Shown here: in pieces, positions 24,654 through 34,508 of the stretch
How the letters are laid out: every line of letters begins with the position of its first letter
Position numbering within the stretch: the first letter of the stretch is position 1
From: Rhizobium sp. 18065
GTDB taxonomy: Bacteria; Pseudomonadota; Alphaproteobacteria; Rhizobiales; Rhizobiaceae
Assembly (NCBI RefSeq): GCF_902706095.1
Contig: NZ_CACSJP010000003.1
Location: forward strand, 434,001 to 498,000
Reading direction: 5' to 3'
DNA: 64,000 nucleotides
Translations under genes and position numbers: made by a program
The notes under the pieces: model-generated
Told to the model about the DNA's origin: nothing
What the model saw: the letters and a program-made list of their open reading frames with translations, nothing else
Databases searched by the model: none

Positions 24654-27600
24654 TGCGCCTCAATCGCCTTGATCTCACGCGCTACGGCAAATTCACCGAC
24701 TGCGTCATCGACTTCGGCAAGGCTGTCGCGGGACGGCCGGATTTTCATATCGTCTATGGCCTCAACGAAGCGGGCAAGTCCACGACACTCACCGCATTTC
24801 TCGACCTGCTGTTCGGGATGCATCCGCAAACGCCCTATAACTTCCTGCACCCCTACGGCGCGATGCGCATCGGTGCCGAGCTGGAGGTCGATGGGGTCGC
24901 CCATGAATTGGTCCGGCTGAAGCAGCGCAGCGGCAGCCTCATCGACGCCCGTGGCGCGCCGGTCAACGACGCACTTGTATCCGGCGCGCTGGGCGGCATC
25001 AGTCGTGAGGCCTATCGCACGATGTTTTCGCTCGACGACCAGTCGCTGAAGGACGGCGGAAACGCCATCATGCAAAGCAAGGGCGAACTGGGCGAGCTGT
25101 TGTTTTCTGCCAGTTCCGGCCTGGCCGGCCTGAGCAAGGTCCTGTCTTCTGCCGCGGACGAGGCCACTTCGTTCTATAAAAAGCGATCGTCGAGCACCAA
25201 GCTTGCCGAGCTGAAACGCTCACTGGAGACGTTGAAGGCCGAGCGCAACGCGACCGATACCTTTGCCGCAGCCCATGCGGCGCTGATGGCGAGCTACCTG
25301 CAGGCAAAGTCGGCCTATGATGGTGCGGCGGGCGAACTTGCCGAAGCAAGGATCAGGCACACGGAGCTGACGCGGATCCTGACTGCGCTGCCGCTTGCCT
25401 CAGAGCTGGCGCGGCTTCTCGACGACCCGGCCATGCAGGCGGATCTGCCGCGCCCTCCCGCCGAATGGTTTGCATTGCTGCCGCAGCTTTCGCGCGATGA
25501 AACCCGACTTCAGGCCCTGTTGCAGGAGAAGGACCGCGGCATCGATCAGGTCGCGGCCGAGATTGGCAGCATCGTGGTCGACGAGAAGAGCCTCTCGATC
25601 GCCAGCCACATGGAATTGCTTGCCGACGGCAGTGCGCGGTTTCGTGCCGCCCAAGTGGATCTGCCCAAGCGCCGGCTGGCTTTGGCCGAGCAGGAAGGCA
25701 TGCTGGCACGGTTGCTCGTTGATCTCGAACGGCCGGGCGACGACAACCCGCAAGCCCTGGTACTGCCGGCCAGCAGCACGGCGATCATTGGTGACCTGAT
25801 TGAAAGGCGTTCTGGCGTCGATGCGGAACTGGTGGGGGCAGAACGTGAGTTTGAACGGACCCGCAATACACTCGACAGCCTGCGTAGGGAAGCAGCCGAT
25901 GCAGGCGATAAAACTGGGGTCATAGGCGCAGAAGCACTGGCGCGGCTTGATACGGCGCTGGCCCGGCTGACTGGCTCGAACCTTGTCTCGAGGCTTTCTG
26001 TCGAGGAGCGTGCGCGACGACAGCAGCAGCGCAACCTTGATGGTCGGCTGGCGCTGCTGGCGCCTTGGTCTGGCAACCTGGACGCCTTGGCTGCGACACG
26101 GTCGGTGGACATTCGGCAGATCGAGATCTGGCGGTCCCAGGCGACCGCGATCGACCGCCGCATGGCGGATCATCGCAATCGTCACCGCGACCTCGTCACC
26201 GACCGGGTTGCGATAGAGGCTGGCCTTGCGTCTTTGATGGCCAGCGGCACGATCGACGACAGCGAGGCGAACGCTCTGCGCAGGGAGCGTGACAATGCCT
26301 GGCAGATGCATTTCGGCGCGCTCGATATGGAGACGGCAATGTCATTTGAGGCGCTCATGCGCCGTGACGACGCTGTGTCTGCCAGCCGCCTGGCGCATGC
26401 CCACGACCTGGCCGGTCTTCGCCAGTTGCAACAAAGGTCGGCTGAAAACACGGCCGCCATCGAAAGACAGGCGCACTTGCTCGATGAGGCGCAGTCCGAG
26501 TATGCGGCACTGGCGCAAACGATTGCAGCCTTCCTGCCGGAGATGTTGATCACGCAAGATGATGCGCTGGAGCGGTTGGCGACACTGGAGAGCTGGGCGG
26601 CGCGGCGCCTCGACGCGTTGTCTGCACAAGACGACCTGTATCAGGCCGACGCGGCAATTGCCGACATCCATGCGGAGCTCGATCGATATCACGCCGAGCT
26701 TCTGGCCGGATTGGCTAAAGCCCGGCCGACAGCGACCGACGAAAAAAAACTCCATGACGCATCTCTTGATGTACTGGTTGTGGCGGCGAACGATCTTTTG
26801 GTCCGACACAGGGCGGATTCTGATGCGAGGGCGCGCCACGAGAAGTCGGCGACGGACCTTTCGCGGGAATTGACGGAACGCGAGCGTGACTGGCGGCAAG
26901 CGCAGGCAAACGCAGAGAGCTGGCAGGCAGGCTGGCGCGAGGCGCTGGGCAACACCTGGCTGTCCGACAAGGCTGGCTCGGTCGCCGCGATCCGGGAAAT
27001 TCTGCAGGTGTTGGCGAAACTGCCCGGCATATTGAGGGAACGCCTGGATATGGCGCAGCGTGTCAGCGCCATGGAGCGAGACCAGGCGCAGTTTCGAACC
27101 GAAGTCGCCGCCTTGCTGAGCCAATTCGATGATGGTGGTTCAGCGGATGATCCATTGTCGGCGGCCGCTCGATTGCTCGAACGCCACAAAACTGCACTGC
27201 GGAATCAGCAGATCGTGCACGACAAGCAAGTCGAGCTTTCAAACCTGAGGGCGCAGCGGGCTGGTCTTGCTACGGACCTTGCCGTGCACACTGCGCGCAA
27301 GACCGAACTGACGGCCTATTTCGGCACCGATACACTGACCGCCGTTGCTGGTTTTCTGGATCAGGCAAAGGAAAGGGAGAGGGTTGAATCCCGTATCATC
27401 GCGCTCAGGGAGCAGATTGCCCAGAGCCTCAGAACAACGAGCTTTGCGGAGGCGGAAAAGCGCCTGTCGGACACCGACACCCATGGCGTCGAACACGAAG
27501 TCGCTGAGCTATCGGCCCGCATCGAGGATCTGACAGACCGGGCGCGAGACCTCTATGCCGAGATGACCCGCGCCACGGATAAGCTCGACGCGGTCGGCGG

Positions 27601-28144
27601 TGACGACACCGTGGCGCGTATCGAGGCCAGACGGAGGACAATCTTCCTCGAAATCGAGGAGCTTGCCGGACGCTATCTGACACTGAAAGCCGGGATCTTT
27701 GCGGCCGAACAGGCCTTGCATACCTACCGCGAAAAGCACCGCAGCTCGATGATGAACCGGGCGTCCCAAGCCTTCCGCCTGATCACGGGCGGAAATTATT
27801 CAGGCCTCGCCACGCAGTTCGACAAGGACAGGGAAATCCTGATCGGCGTCACACAGGACGGCGGATCTAAACTGGCCGAGACCATGTCGACAGGCACGCA
27901 GTTCCAGCTCTATCTGGCGCTGCGCCTGGCGGGCTACGAGGAGTTTGCCGCCGTTCGTCCGGCGGTACCTTTTGTTGCCGACGACATCATGGAGAGCTTC
28001 GACGACCCCCGTTCGACCGAGGTCTTCCGGCTTCTGGGCGAGATGTCGAATATCGGCCAGGTGATCTATCTCACCCACCACTGGCATCTTTGCGAGCTTG
28101 CCAAGACGGTGGTTCCGGAGGTGCAAATCCATCGATTGCCGTGA
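24653..28144 (+). CDS. SbcC/YhaN-like AAA ATPase with long coiled coil
   Basis: This is a 1163-residue SMC/Rad50-like ATPase. The N terminus has a Walker A, GLNEAGKS (residues 36-43), within HIVYGLNEAGKSTTLTAFLDLLFGM. The middle (about 170-1000) is mostly heptad-like helical sequence. The C terminus has the ABC signature-like MSTGTQFQLYLALRLA and a Walker B, VPFVADDIMESFDDPR. Unlike SbcC, I see no CxxC zinc hook in the coiled-coil centre, which fits the YhaN subgroup. Working with the upstream phosphoesterase, it would couple ATP hydrolysis to DNA end processing. The gene ends at a long stem-loop shared with the convergent dehydratase gene. Confidence 0.88.
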   Translation: MRLNRLDLTRYGKFTDCVIDFGKAVAGRPDFHIVYGLNEAGKSTTLTAFLDLLFGMHPQTPYNFLHPYGAMRIGAELEVDGVAHELVRLKQRSGSLIDARGAPVNDALVSGALGGISREAYRTMFSLDDQSLKDGGNAIMQSKGELGELLFSASSGLAGLSKVLSSAADEATSFYKKRSSSTKLAELKRSLETLKAERNATDTFAAAHAALMASYLQAKSAYDGAAGELAEARIRHTELTRILTALPLASELARLLDDPAMQADLPRPPAEWFALLPQLSRDETRLQALLQEKDRGIDQVAAEIGSIVVDEKSLSIASHMELLADGSARFRAAQVDLPKRRLALAEQEGMLARLLVDLERPGDDNPQALVLPASSTAIIGDLIERRSGVDAELVGAEREFERTRNTLDSLRREAADAGDKTGVIGAEALARLDTALARLTGSNLVSRLSVEERARRQQQRNLDGRLALLAPWSGNLDALAATRSVDIRQIEIWRSQATAIDRRMADHRNRHRDLVTDRVAIEAGLASLMASGTIDDSEANALRRERDNAWQMHFGALDMETAMSFEALMRRDDAVSASRLAHAHDLAGLRQLQQRSAENTAAIERQAHLLDEAQSEYAALAQTIAAFLPEMLITQDDALERLATLESWAARRLDALSAQDDLYQADAAIADIHAELDRYHAELLAGLAKARPTATDEKKLHDASLDVLVVAANDLLVRHRADSDARARHEKSATDLSRELTERERDWRQAQANAESWQAGWREALGNTWLSDKAGSVAAIREILQVLAKLPGILRERLDMAQRVSAMERDQAQFRTEVAALLSQFDDGGSADDPLSAAARLLERHKTALRNQQIVHDKQVELSNLRAQRAGLATDLAVHTARKTELTAYFGTDTLTAVAGFLDQAKERERVESRIIALREQIAQSLRTTSFAEAEKRLSDTDTHGVEHEVAELSARIEDLTDRARDLYAEMTRATDKLDAVGGDDTVARIEARRRTIFLEIEELAGRYLTLKAGIFAAEQALHTYREKHRSSMMNRASQAFRLITGGNYSGLATQFDKDREILIGVTQDGGSKLAETMSTGTQFQLYLALRLAGYEEFAAVRPAVPFVADDIMESFDDPRSTEVFRLLGEMSNIGQVIYLTHHWHLCELAKTVVPEVQIHRLP

Positions 28145-28184
28145 GGGTGATGGATTTCGCTGGACACACAAGCGTGTAGGAAAG

Positions 28185-28226
28185 CCGTGCAGCAAGGGCA
28201 ATGCAATGGTTGCCCTTGCTGCACGG
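28185..28226. terminator. Bidirectional stem-loop between convergent genes
   Basis: Perfect 17-bp arms (28185-28201 and 28210-28226, core GCAGCAAGGGCAA with TTGCCCTTGCTGC) enclose an 8-nt loop. It lies between the ends of the YhaN-like and XylD-like genes. There is no U-tract on either side, so it may act with Rho or as a 3'-end stabiliser. Confidence 0.7.
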
Positions 28227-28239
28227 GACGTCTCCATGC

Positions 28240-30024
28240 TCAGTGATTGTGTCGCGGCAGCTTTTCAGCCAGCTTCCGGAACGCAGGAGCGCCTTCGATG
28301 ACGGCACCATCGGCAAGTTGTGTGACGGTGCGCCGGTAGAGCATCTGCCAGGGCGTCGCATCGGCGGGAACGGCGGGAATGCCGTCTGCCTTGCGGCGAT
28401 CGATCTCATCCTGTTCGACGAGCATGTCGCAGCGCCCCTGGTTGAAATCGATGCGGATGATGTCGCCGCTGCGGATATAGGCAAGACCACCGCCGGCAGC
28501 ACTTTCGGGCGAGGCGTTGAGGATTGACGGGCTGTCGGCCGTACCGGACTGGCGACCGTCGCCGATCGTCGGCAGGCTGAGGATACCCTTCTTGATCAGG
28601 TGATCCGGCGGCTGCATGTTGACCACCTCGGCAGAGCCCGGCCAGCCGAGCGGTCCGGCACCACGGATGACCAGGATCGTGCGCTCGTCGATATCAAGGT
28701 CCGGATCGTTGATGCGCTTGTGATAATCTTCGGAGCCATCGAAGACCACGGCCTTGCCGTCGAAAACGCCTTCCTTGCCCGGTTCACTGAGGTACCTTTC
28801 GCGGAAGCCGGCCGAGATGACGCTCATCTTCATGATGGCGAAATCGAAGAGATTGCCCTTCAGCACCAGGAAGCCGGCTCGCTCTTTCAGCGGTGCGTCG
28901 AAAGGCAGGATGACCTCGCGATCGGTGGCTTCCCGGCCCTCCAGGTTTTCCGCCATGGTCTTGCCGGTCACCGTCGGACAGCCGCCCGCCAGTTTGCCCG
29001 CCTGCAAGAGTTCCCACATGATGGCGGGAACGCCGCCAGCTCGGTGGAAACGCTCGCCGAGATAGGCACCAGCCGGCTGCACGTTGGCCAGCAGCGGAAT
29101 GTCGAAGCCATGCGTCTGCCAGTCGTCCGGATACAGATCGACGCCGGCATGCTTGGCCATGGCGGCCAGATGCGGCTGCGCGTTGGTCGAGCCGCCGATC
29201 GCCGAATTGACCCTGATTGCGTTCAGGAAAGCCTCGCGCGTCAGAATATCCGACGGTTTGATATCCTGCTGCACCAGTTCGACAGCGCGACGTCCGGTGC
29301 GATAAGCCATCTGGCCACGCTCGCGATAGGCAGCCGGAATGGCTGCGCAGCCGGTCAGCGACATGCCAAGCGCTTCCGCCATGGCATTCATCGTCGAGGC
29401 TGTGCCCATGGTGTTGCAGTGGCCGATCGAAGGTGCCGAATCGAGCGCCGACTGGAGGAATTCCTCACGGGTGATCTCGCCTGCCGCATATTTGCGCCGC
29501 GACCGCCAGATGACGGTGCCGGATCCGACCAGATCGCCGTCATGCCAGCCGTCAAGCATAGGGCCGCCGGAAAAGACGATCGCCGGAATATCGACGGTCG
29601 AGGCCGCCATCAGAGCCGAGGGCGTGGTCTTGTCGCAGCCGGTGGTCAGAACGACACCATCGAGCGGATAGCCGTAGAGGATCTCGACGAGGCCCAGATA
29701 GGCAAGGTTTCGGTCTAATGCGGCTGTCGGCCGTTTGCAGTTCTCGAAGAGCGGATGTGTTGGAAATTCGATCGGAATACCGCCGGCATCGCGAATGCCG
29801 TCGCGGATGCGCTTGGCAAGCTCGATATGGTGGCGGTTGCAGGGGTTGATATCGCTGCCCGACTGGGCAATGCCGATGATCGGCTTGCCGGAGCGCAGCT
29901 CTTCGGGCGTGGTGCCATAATTCATGAAGCGCTCGAGATAGAGCGCGGTCATGTCGAGATGATCGGGATTGTCGAACCAGTCCTGCGAGCGCAGGCGGCG
30001 TGACGTCTTGTTGTCCTCAGCCAT
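28240..30024 (-). CDS. IlvD/EDD-family sugar-acid dehydratase, xylonate dehydratase-like
   Basis: This 594-residue iron-sulfur dehydratase is very like Caulobacter xylonate dehydratase XylD over its whole length as I remember it, for example [20 protein letters not shown] near the start, [16 protein letters not shown] and the C-terminal AEKLPRHNH. The cluster cysteines are C62 (INPCNRHH), C130 (TTGCDKT) and C203 (IGHCNTMG). It would dehydrate a pentonate such as D-xylonate to its 2-keto-3-deoxy acid. The ATG at 30024 follows GGGAGGAAAACA; the open frame extends to 30051. It overlaps the reductase gene by 8 nt as the third gene of a leftward operon. An exact substrate (xylonate, arabinonate or another aldonate) cannot be fixed by reading. 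Confidence 0.9.
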   Translation of the reverse strand: MAEDNKTSRRLRSQDWFDNPDHLDMTALYLERFMNYGTTPEELRSGKPIIGIAQSGSDINPCNRHHIELAKRIRDGIRDAGGIPIEFPTHPLFENCKRPTAALDRNLAYLGLVEILYGYPLDGVVLTTGCDKTTPSALMAASTVDIPAIVFSGGPMLDGWHDGDLVGSGTVIWRSRRKYAAGEITREEFLQSALDSAPSIGHCNTMGTASTMNAMAEALGMSLTGCAAIPAAYRERGQMAYRTGRRAVELVQQDIKPSDILTREAFLNAIRVNSAIGGSTNAQPHLAAMAKHAGVDLYPDDWQTHGFDIPLLANVQPAGAYLGERFHRAGGVPAIMWELLQAGKLAGGCPTVTGKTMAENLEGREATDREVILPFDAPLKERAGFLVLKGNLFDFAIMKMSVISAGFRERYLSEPGKEGVFDGKAVVFDGSEDYHKRINDPDLDIDERTILVIRGAGPLGWPGSAEVVNMQPPDHLIKKGILSLPTIGDGRQSGTADSPSILNASPESAAGGGLAYIRSGDIIRIDFNQGRCDMLVEQDEIDRRKADGIPAVPADATPWQMLYRRTVTQLADGAVIEGAPAFRKLAEKLPRHNH

Positions 30025-30940
30025 TGTTTTCCTCCCCGCCCTTGGCGGCATTCATCGCTTCCAGATGCAGCAACAGGCCGCTGTGGTCCGTGTCGCCGCC
30101 ACCTCCGGTGACAAAGTCGGAAAACTCGCGGCGCACCTGCTCGGTCAGCGGAAGATCCAGTGAAAATCGATCGGCCATCGCCTTTACCGCGTCCAGGTCC
30201 TTCAACTGCAGCCTTGACGGTCCACCGGGCTTGAAGTCACGCTTGACCATGCGCGCACCATGCAATTCCAGGATCCGGCTTTCGGCAAAACCGCCGCGAA
30301 TGGCATCGCGGAATTTTTCGCGGCTTGCCCCGCCGGCTTCGACCAGAATCATCGCCTCGGCAACAGCGCCGATGGTGATCGCGACGATCTGCTGATTGGC
30401 AAGCTTGCAGATCTGGCCCGCGCCGGAGGGACCGACATGGGTTACCCGGCCGAGCGCCGCAAACACGTCCGCAAGCCCCTCGATCACACCGGCGTCACCG
30501 CCGGCCATGATGGCGAGCGTTCCCGCCTCTGCACCGACCACGCCGCCCGAGACGGGCGCATCGACATGCGCGACGCCGAGCGCCTTCAGGCGCGCTGCGT
30601 GATCCTTGGCAATCGGCGGCGAGATGGAACTGCTGTCGACGACAACGGCGCCTTCAGCAAGGGCGCCGGCAACGCCGCCATCAAACAAGACCTGATCGAC
30701 GGCTTTGCCGTCGCTCAGCATGGTGAAAACGATGTCGCAACCTTTGACAGCGTCTGCAGCCGTCGCAGCGACGATAGCGCCGTCGGAGACGAGGGCATCC
30801 GCCTTGGAACGATCACGGTTCCAGACCGTGACCTGATGGCCGGCTGCCAGCAGCCGTCGCACCATCGGTGCGCCCATCAGCCCGGTTCCGAGAAAGGCAA
30901 TCCGGCGCGGATGGTCTTCGCCCCGATCAGTTTCGCTCAC
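30017..30940 (-). CDS. 3-hydroxyisobutyrate/tartronate-semialdehyde-type beta-hydroxyacid dehydrogenase
   Basis: This 307-residue NAD(P)-dependent enzyme of the beta-hydroxyacid dehydrogenase family begins with the Rossmann motif [11 protein letters not shown] (glycines around 18-23). It has the substrate loop [23 protein letters not shown] (127-148) and the catalytic lysine K179 in [12 protein letters not shown]. Relatives include GarR (tartronate semialdehyde reductase), MmsB (3-hydroxyisobutyrate dehydrogenase) and LtnD (L-threonate dehydrogenase). Overlapping genes on both sides, DenD-like upstream by 4 nt and XylD-like downstream by 8 nt, place it in sugar-acid catabolism. Which of these substrates it uses cannot be determined. 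Confidence 0.87.
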   Translation of the reverse strand: MSETDRGEDHPRRIAFLGTGLMGAPMVRRLLAAGHQVTVWNRDRSKADALVSDGAIVAATAADAVKGCDIVFTMLSDGKAVDQVLFDGGVAGALAEGAVVVDSSSISPPIAKDHAARLKALGVAHVDAPVSGGVVGAEAGTLAIMAGGDAGVIEGLADVFAALGRVTHVGPSGAGQICKLANQQIVAITIGAVAEAMILVEAGGASREKFRDAIRGGFAESRILELHGARMVKRDFKPGGPSRLQLKDLDAVKAMADRFSLDLPLTEQVRREFSDFVTGGGGDTDHSGLLLHLEAMNAAKGGEENNG

Positions 30941-31920
30941 AGTTTTCCTCCCAGTTCATCCTCGATATGCACGCGGATGATTTCATCAAAGGAGGTTTCG
31001 GCGGTAAAGCCAAGCGCTTTTGCACGTGTTGCCTCAAAGCCGGGAGCCCAGCCGGCGACCATCTTGATGATCATCTCGTCCGGCTCGCGGCGGATCAATG
31101 CGACGGCCTTGTCGCCGGCGACGCGGCGCAGTGCCTCGATCTGTTCGCCGACCGTGGCACTGAGCCCCGGCATGGAAAGAGCCCGACGCGGGCCGACCTT
31201 TTCCAGATCGATGGTAGCCCCATGGATGAGGAAACCGACGGCCGAGCGCGGCGAGGTGTGCCAATGGCGAACATCGTCGGACACCGGCAGAATGGCTTGC
31301 TTGCCGACCAGCGGCTCGCGCAGGATGTTGGAGAAGAAGCCGGAGGCTGCCTTGTTCGGCGTGCCGGGACGAATGCAGATCGTCGGCAGGCGGATGGCGA
31401 TGCCGTCAAAGAAGCCGCGACGGCTGTAGTCGGACAGAAGCAGTTCACAGATCGCCTTCTGGGTGCCGTAGCTGGTCAGCGGCGTCGTGTGATACTCGTC
31501 CGGGATCGGATAGGGCAGGGGTGCGCCGACGACCGCGATCGACGAGGTGAAGACGACGCGCGGCTTGTAGCCGTCCACGCCATTGGCGAGGCGGATGGCG
31601 TCGAACAGATAGCGCGTACCATCCAGATTGATCCGGTAGCCCTTCTCGAAATCGAGTTCGGCTTCGCCGGAGACGATCGCGGCCAGATGGAAAATGGCAT
31701 CGGGCCGGGCGGCCACGAGCGATTGGGCTTCACCAGGAGCAGAAAGGTCTGCCTCCTTGGCATGGACCGTTCCAGTAAAGCCCGCTGGGGCCTCAGGTGT
31801 GACGACATCTACCAAGGTCATCTCGGTAATCGGCTTGCCGCCGAGTTGGCCGTCCGCAGTCAGTCTGGCGGCAAGTTTGCGGCCAACCATACCGGCTGCG
31901 CCGATGATCAGGATATGCAT
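30937..31920 (-). CDS. SDR-family sugar-acid dehydrogenase, D-erythronate dehydrogenase (DenD)-like
   Basis: This 327-residue extended short-chain dehydrogenase has GAAGMVG (7-13) for NAD binding, TSSIAVVG near the active serine (about 126-132) and the catalytic YGTQK pair (Y151, K155). The length and segments such as RLPTICIRPGTPNKAASGFFSNILREPL fit the DenD group, which oxidises four-carbon sugar acids, and it is also close to uronate dehydrogenases. It is the first gene of the leftward operon, with GGAGGAGAGACC before the ATG. The other enzymes expected of a D-erythronate route (kinase, isomerase and aldolase-like decarboxylase) are not nearby, so a different substrate is quite possible. 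Confidence 0.82.
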   Translation of the reverse strand: MHILIIGAAGMVGRKLAARLTADGQLGGKPITEMTLVDVVTPEAPAGFTGTVHAKEADLSAPGEAQSLVAARPDAIFHLAAIVSGEAELDFEKGYRINLDGTRYLFDAIRLANGVDGYKPRVVFTSSIAVVGAPLPYPIPDEYHTTPLTSYGTQKAICELLLSDYSRRGFFDGIAIRLPTICIRPGTPNKAASGFFSNILREPLVGKQAILPVSDDVRHWHTSPRSAVGFLIHGATIDLEKVGPRRALSMPGLSATVGEQIEALRRVAGDKAVALIRREPDEMIIKMVAGWAPGFEATRAKALGFTAETSFDEIIRVHIEDELGGKL

Positions 31921-31995
31921 CAGGTCTCTCCTCCCTGGTTTCAACTCTGAGATTTCACCGAGCCGGCTCGGCGAAAGACAGAAAAATTTTGATTG

Positions 31996-32016
31996 TAAGG
32001 TTGTCTGATAACCTTA
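31996..32016. promoter_or_regulatory. Candidate GntR (FadR-type) operator in the divergent sugar-acid promoter
   Basis: TAAGGTT (31996-32002) and AACCTTA (32010-32016) flank GTCTGAT, giving a 21-bp near-perfect palindrome. Its core, TTGTCTGATAA, is similar to the TTGTCAGACAT core at 34435, in front of the second operon. It lies between the DenD-like and FAD-oxidase genes and would control both directions. Binding by the GntR at 33607-34323 is inference. Confidence 0.65.
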
Positions 32017-32127
32017 TATGCTTCGCTTGAAAACAGAATAGTTTGATTGCCCATGAAATACACGCCCGGTCTGCAAGGACTGAGGACCGTTGGTTTCGAT
32101 GGGGCAGTCGGAGCGAAGGGCAAGACA

Positions 32128-33573
32128 ATGCAGGCCGAGGTCATGAGTACATCCGCTCAATTGCAGGCATCCCTGCGTGCCGCACTGACCAGCGACATGG
32201 TGCTGACACAGCCGGACGAGATGATGCGCTTCTGCCGCGACTGGCACGGTGACGTCGCCAGCGGCGCCATTGCGGTGCTGCGACCACGCTCGACGGCAGA
32301 GGTTGCCGCTGCTGTTCTCATCTGCCGGGAGCTCAGGCTTTCGATCGTTCCTCAAGGGGGAAATACCGGCCTGGTGCATGGTGGCGTGCCCGATCAGCCC
32401 GCAACCCAGGTGGTCCTTAGCCTCGAACGAATGTCCGCGATCCGCAACATTGACACCGATGATTTTTCGGCCGTTGTCGAGGCAGGCTGTATCCTTTCCG
32501 AGGTAAAGGACGCAGTCGCCGAGAAGGGAATGTATTTCCCGCTGGCGCTCGGCGCGCAGGGGTCCTGCCGGATCGGCGGAAATGTCTCGACCAATGCCGG
32601 CGGTATCAATGTGTTGCGCTATGGCATGACCCGCGAGTTGGTGCTCGGCTTGGAGGTCGTCCTGCCGGACGGCAGTATTTTCAATGGATTGTCGACCCTG
32701 CGCAAGGACAATCGTGGTGTCGACCTGAAGCAGATCTTCATCGGTGCGGAAGGCACGCTCGGCATTATCACCGCGGTGTCGATCAAGCTGATGCCTTCTC
32801 CCGACCAGGTGGCTACGGCATTGCTCGGGCTGAATTCGCTCGACGATGCCATCACGCTCTATCGACGCGCCCGCCGCGATTGCTGCGACCTGATGTCGGC
32901 CTTCGAGTTCATGCCGCCGCTTGCCTTTGTCCTGGCGAGGGAAGCAATCCCGGATCTGGCCATGCCAATTGCCGGTGACTATCCAGCCTATGTGCTGATG
33001 GAGATTTCCGGCTCAGGTCTCGTCGATATCGCCGACCTGATGGAGCGCTTCCTCGGTGGCGTGATGGAGGACGGTCTCGTTGTTGACGGCGTCATTGCCG
33101 CATCGCAGGCGCAGGCGCGTAATCTCTGGCTGTTCCGCGAAGGCATGAACGAGGGGCAGGCCAAGCGTGGACCGCATATGCGCACCGACATATCCGTTCC
33201 GCTTTCGCGTCTTGCAGATTTTGTCCGCGATGCGGAGCAGGCCGTATCGGAAGCGCTTCCCGATTGCATCAGCGTGTCCTATGGCCATGTCGGTGACGGC
33301 AATGTGCATCTGAACGTTCTGCCACCATCCGGCAGCTCGCCGGCCGAGATCGCAGCCAGGATCTACGAGGCGAAGACCGTGGTGAACAGGGTGCTGGACG
33401 ACTACCATGGCAGCATCAGCGCCGAGCACGGTATCGGTCGCCTGAAGCGTGCCGATTTCGAGGAGCGCCTCGATCCCTCGCGACGCGCATTGCTGACCGC
33501 CCTGAAGCAGGCCATCGATCCGGCGATGGTGATGAACCCGGGCTGCCAATTGAATTTCCCCGGCATATCGTAG
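32128..33573 (+). CDS. FAD-linked 2-hydroxyacid dehydrogenase (GlcD/D-2-hydroxyglutarate dehydrogenase-like)
   Basis: This 481-residue flavoprotein of the VAO/PCMH family has an FAD-binding motif, VPQGGNTGLVHGGVP, near residue 75, LGAQGSCRIGGNVSTNAGGINVLRYGMTRELVLG around 140-175, and a C-terminal FAD-oxidase domain with YGHVGDGNVHLNVLP and SAEHGIGRLKR, the histidines that usually hold a metal in D-2-hydroxyglutarate dehydrogenases. It would oxidise a 2-hydroxy acid, passing electrons to a quinone or another acceptor. The ATG at 32128 is preceded by AAGGGCAAG; another ATG lies at 32143, and the frame opens at 32047. It is divergent from the DenD-like operon and 33 bp upstream of the GntR gene. 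Confidence 0.88.
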   Translation: MQAEVMSTSAQLQASLRAALTSDMVLTQPDEMMRFCRDWHGDVASGAIAVLRPRSTAEVAAAVLICRELRLSIVPQGGNTGLVHGGVPDQPATQVVLSLERMSAIRNIDTDDFSAVVEAGCILSEVKDAVAEKGMYFPLALGAQGSCRIGGNVSTNAGGINVLRYGMTRELVLGLEVVLPDGSIFNGLSTLRKDNRGVDLKQIFIGAEGTLGIITAVSIKLMPSPDQVATALLGLNSLDDAITLYRRARRDCCDLMSAFEFMPPLAFVLAREAIPDLAMPIAGDYPAYVLMEISGSGLVDIADLMERFLGGVMEDGLVVDGVIAASQAQARNLWLFREGMNEGQAKRGPHMRTDISVPLSRLADFVRDAEQAVSEALPDCISVSYGHVGDGNVHLNVLPPSGSSPAEIAARIYEAKTVVNRVLDDYHGSISAEHGIGRLKRADFEERLDPSRRALLTALKQAIDPAMVMNPGCQLNFPGIS

Positions 33574-33606
33574 AATAGTCTGGCATCATCAGGGACGGAC
33601 ACCAAC

Positions 33607-34323
33607 ATGACGGCGGATTTCAGCCAGATCAGACGGATCGAACATCTCCCGGCACGCATTGCCGGCCATATCGGCAAGGAAATTGCCGAGGGCCGGATCA
33701 AGCCGGGTGAGAAACTGCCGACCGAACATATCCTGGCCAAGACATTCGGCGTCAGCCGCTCCGTTGTGCGCGAGGCAATCGCCCAGTTGCGCAACGAGGG
33801 ACTGGTCGATACCCGCCAGGGTGTGGGCGCCTTTGTCATCGAAGGCATGGGGCGGGGCTCCATCCGTATTGAGCAGACAGATCTTCACCATCGCGACAGC
33901 TTTCGCAGCCTTTTCCAGTTGCGCATCCCCTTGGAAATCGAGGCGGCGGGTCTTGCTGCCGTCCATCACGATGACGACGATCTGAAGAAACTGGACGCCT
34001 CGCTTGCCCAGATGACCGGTGCCGAGAAATGGACCGATCAGGGTATCGTTGCCGACCTGATTTTTCACAGGACGCTGGCGGCTGCTACCCATAACGAGTA
34101 TTTTCCGCTGTTCATCGGTTTCATCGCCGAGCGCATCAGCCTGGCCATCAATGCAGCTCGCGCCGCCGCCATACTTGAGGAAATCGTCGAGATCACGATT
34201 GCAGAACACGTGGCCATTCGCGATGCTGTGGTGACGCGCGATCCCTTGAAGGCTCGGGCGGCAATGCACGACCACCTGATGGGGGCCGCCGGCCGACTCG
34301 ACCTGACGCTGGAAATATTCTGA
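33607..34323 (+). CDS. GntR-family (FadR subfamily) regulator of the sugar-acid locus
   Basis: This 238-residue regulator has an N-terminal winged helix at about residues 20-78 (KLPTEHILAKTFGVSRSVVREAIAQLRNEGLVDTRQGVGAFV) and a C-terminal all-helical FCD ligand domain with histidines and acidic residues (FHRTLAAATHN, AEHVAIRDAVVTRD, MHDHLMGA) suited to a metal and a carboxylate ligand. Members commonly sense uronates, aldonates or other sugar acids. The start follows AGGGACGGACACC. It lies inside the locus, between the oxidase and the FAH-family gene, with candidate operators upstream of both flanking operons. Confidence 0.9.
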   Translation: MTADFSQIRRIEHLPARIAGHIGKEIAEGRIKPGEKLPTEHILAKTFGVSRSVVREAIAQLRNEGLVDTRQGVGAFVIEGMGRGSIRIEQTDLHHRDSFRSLFQLRIPLEIEAAGLAAVHHDDDDLKKLDASLAQMTGAEKWTDQGIVADLIFHRTLAAATHNEYFPLFIGFIAERISLAINAARAAAILEEIVEITIAEHVAIRDAVVTRDPLKARAAMHDHLMGAAGRLDLTLEIF

Positions 34324-34434
34324 GCCTTGCGGACGGCTAAGTGGCCGATATGAGCTGCAAACAGGTTTTTGCGGGCTTTGCGCCTTAGGCTCTGGACAGG
34401 TCGGGCAAGTGGCATTAAAAACGCTGGCGGAGCG

Positions 34435-34453
34435 TTGTCAGACATCCTGACAA
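34435..34453. promoter_or_regulatory. Candidate GntR operator before the FAH-TRAP operon
   Basis: TTGTCAG (34435-34441) and CTGACAA (34447-34453) are perfect reverse complements around 5 bp. The left part, TTGTCAGACAT, resembles the TTGTCTGATAA core of the site at 31996-32016. It lies 56 bp upstream of the FAH-family start. Confidence 0.6.
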
Positions 34454-34508
34454 TAGGGCAAGTGGTGCTGGAGGGCACGCTCGTCCTGGATAGTGTGGAG
34501 GACTGCAT

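Noticed and set aside
30937..31920. Calling the locus a D-erythronate pathway
   Set aside because: The kinase, isomerase and decarboxylating partners expected with DenD are absent; only the SDR resembles that route.
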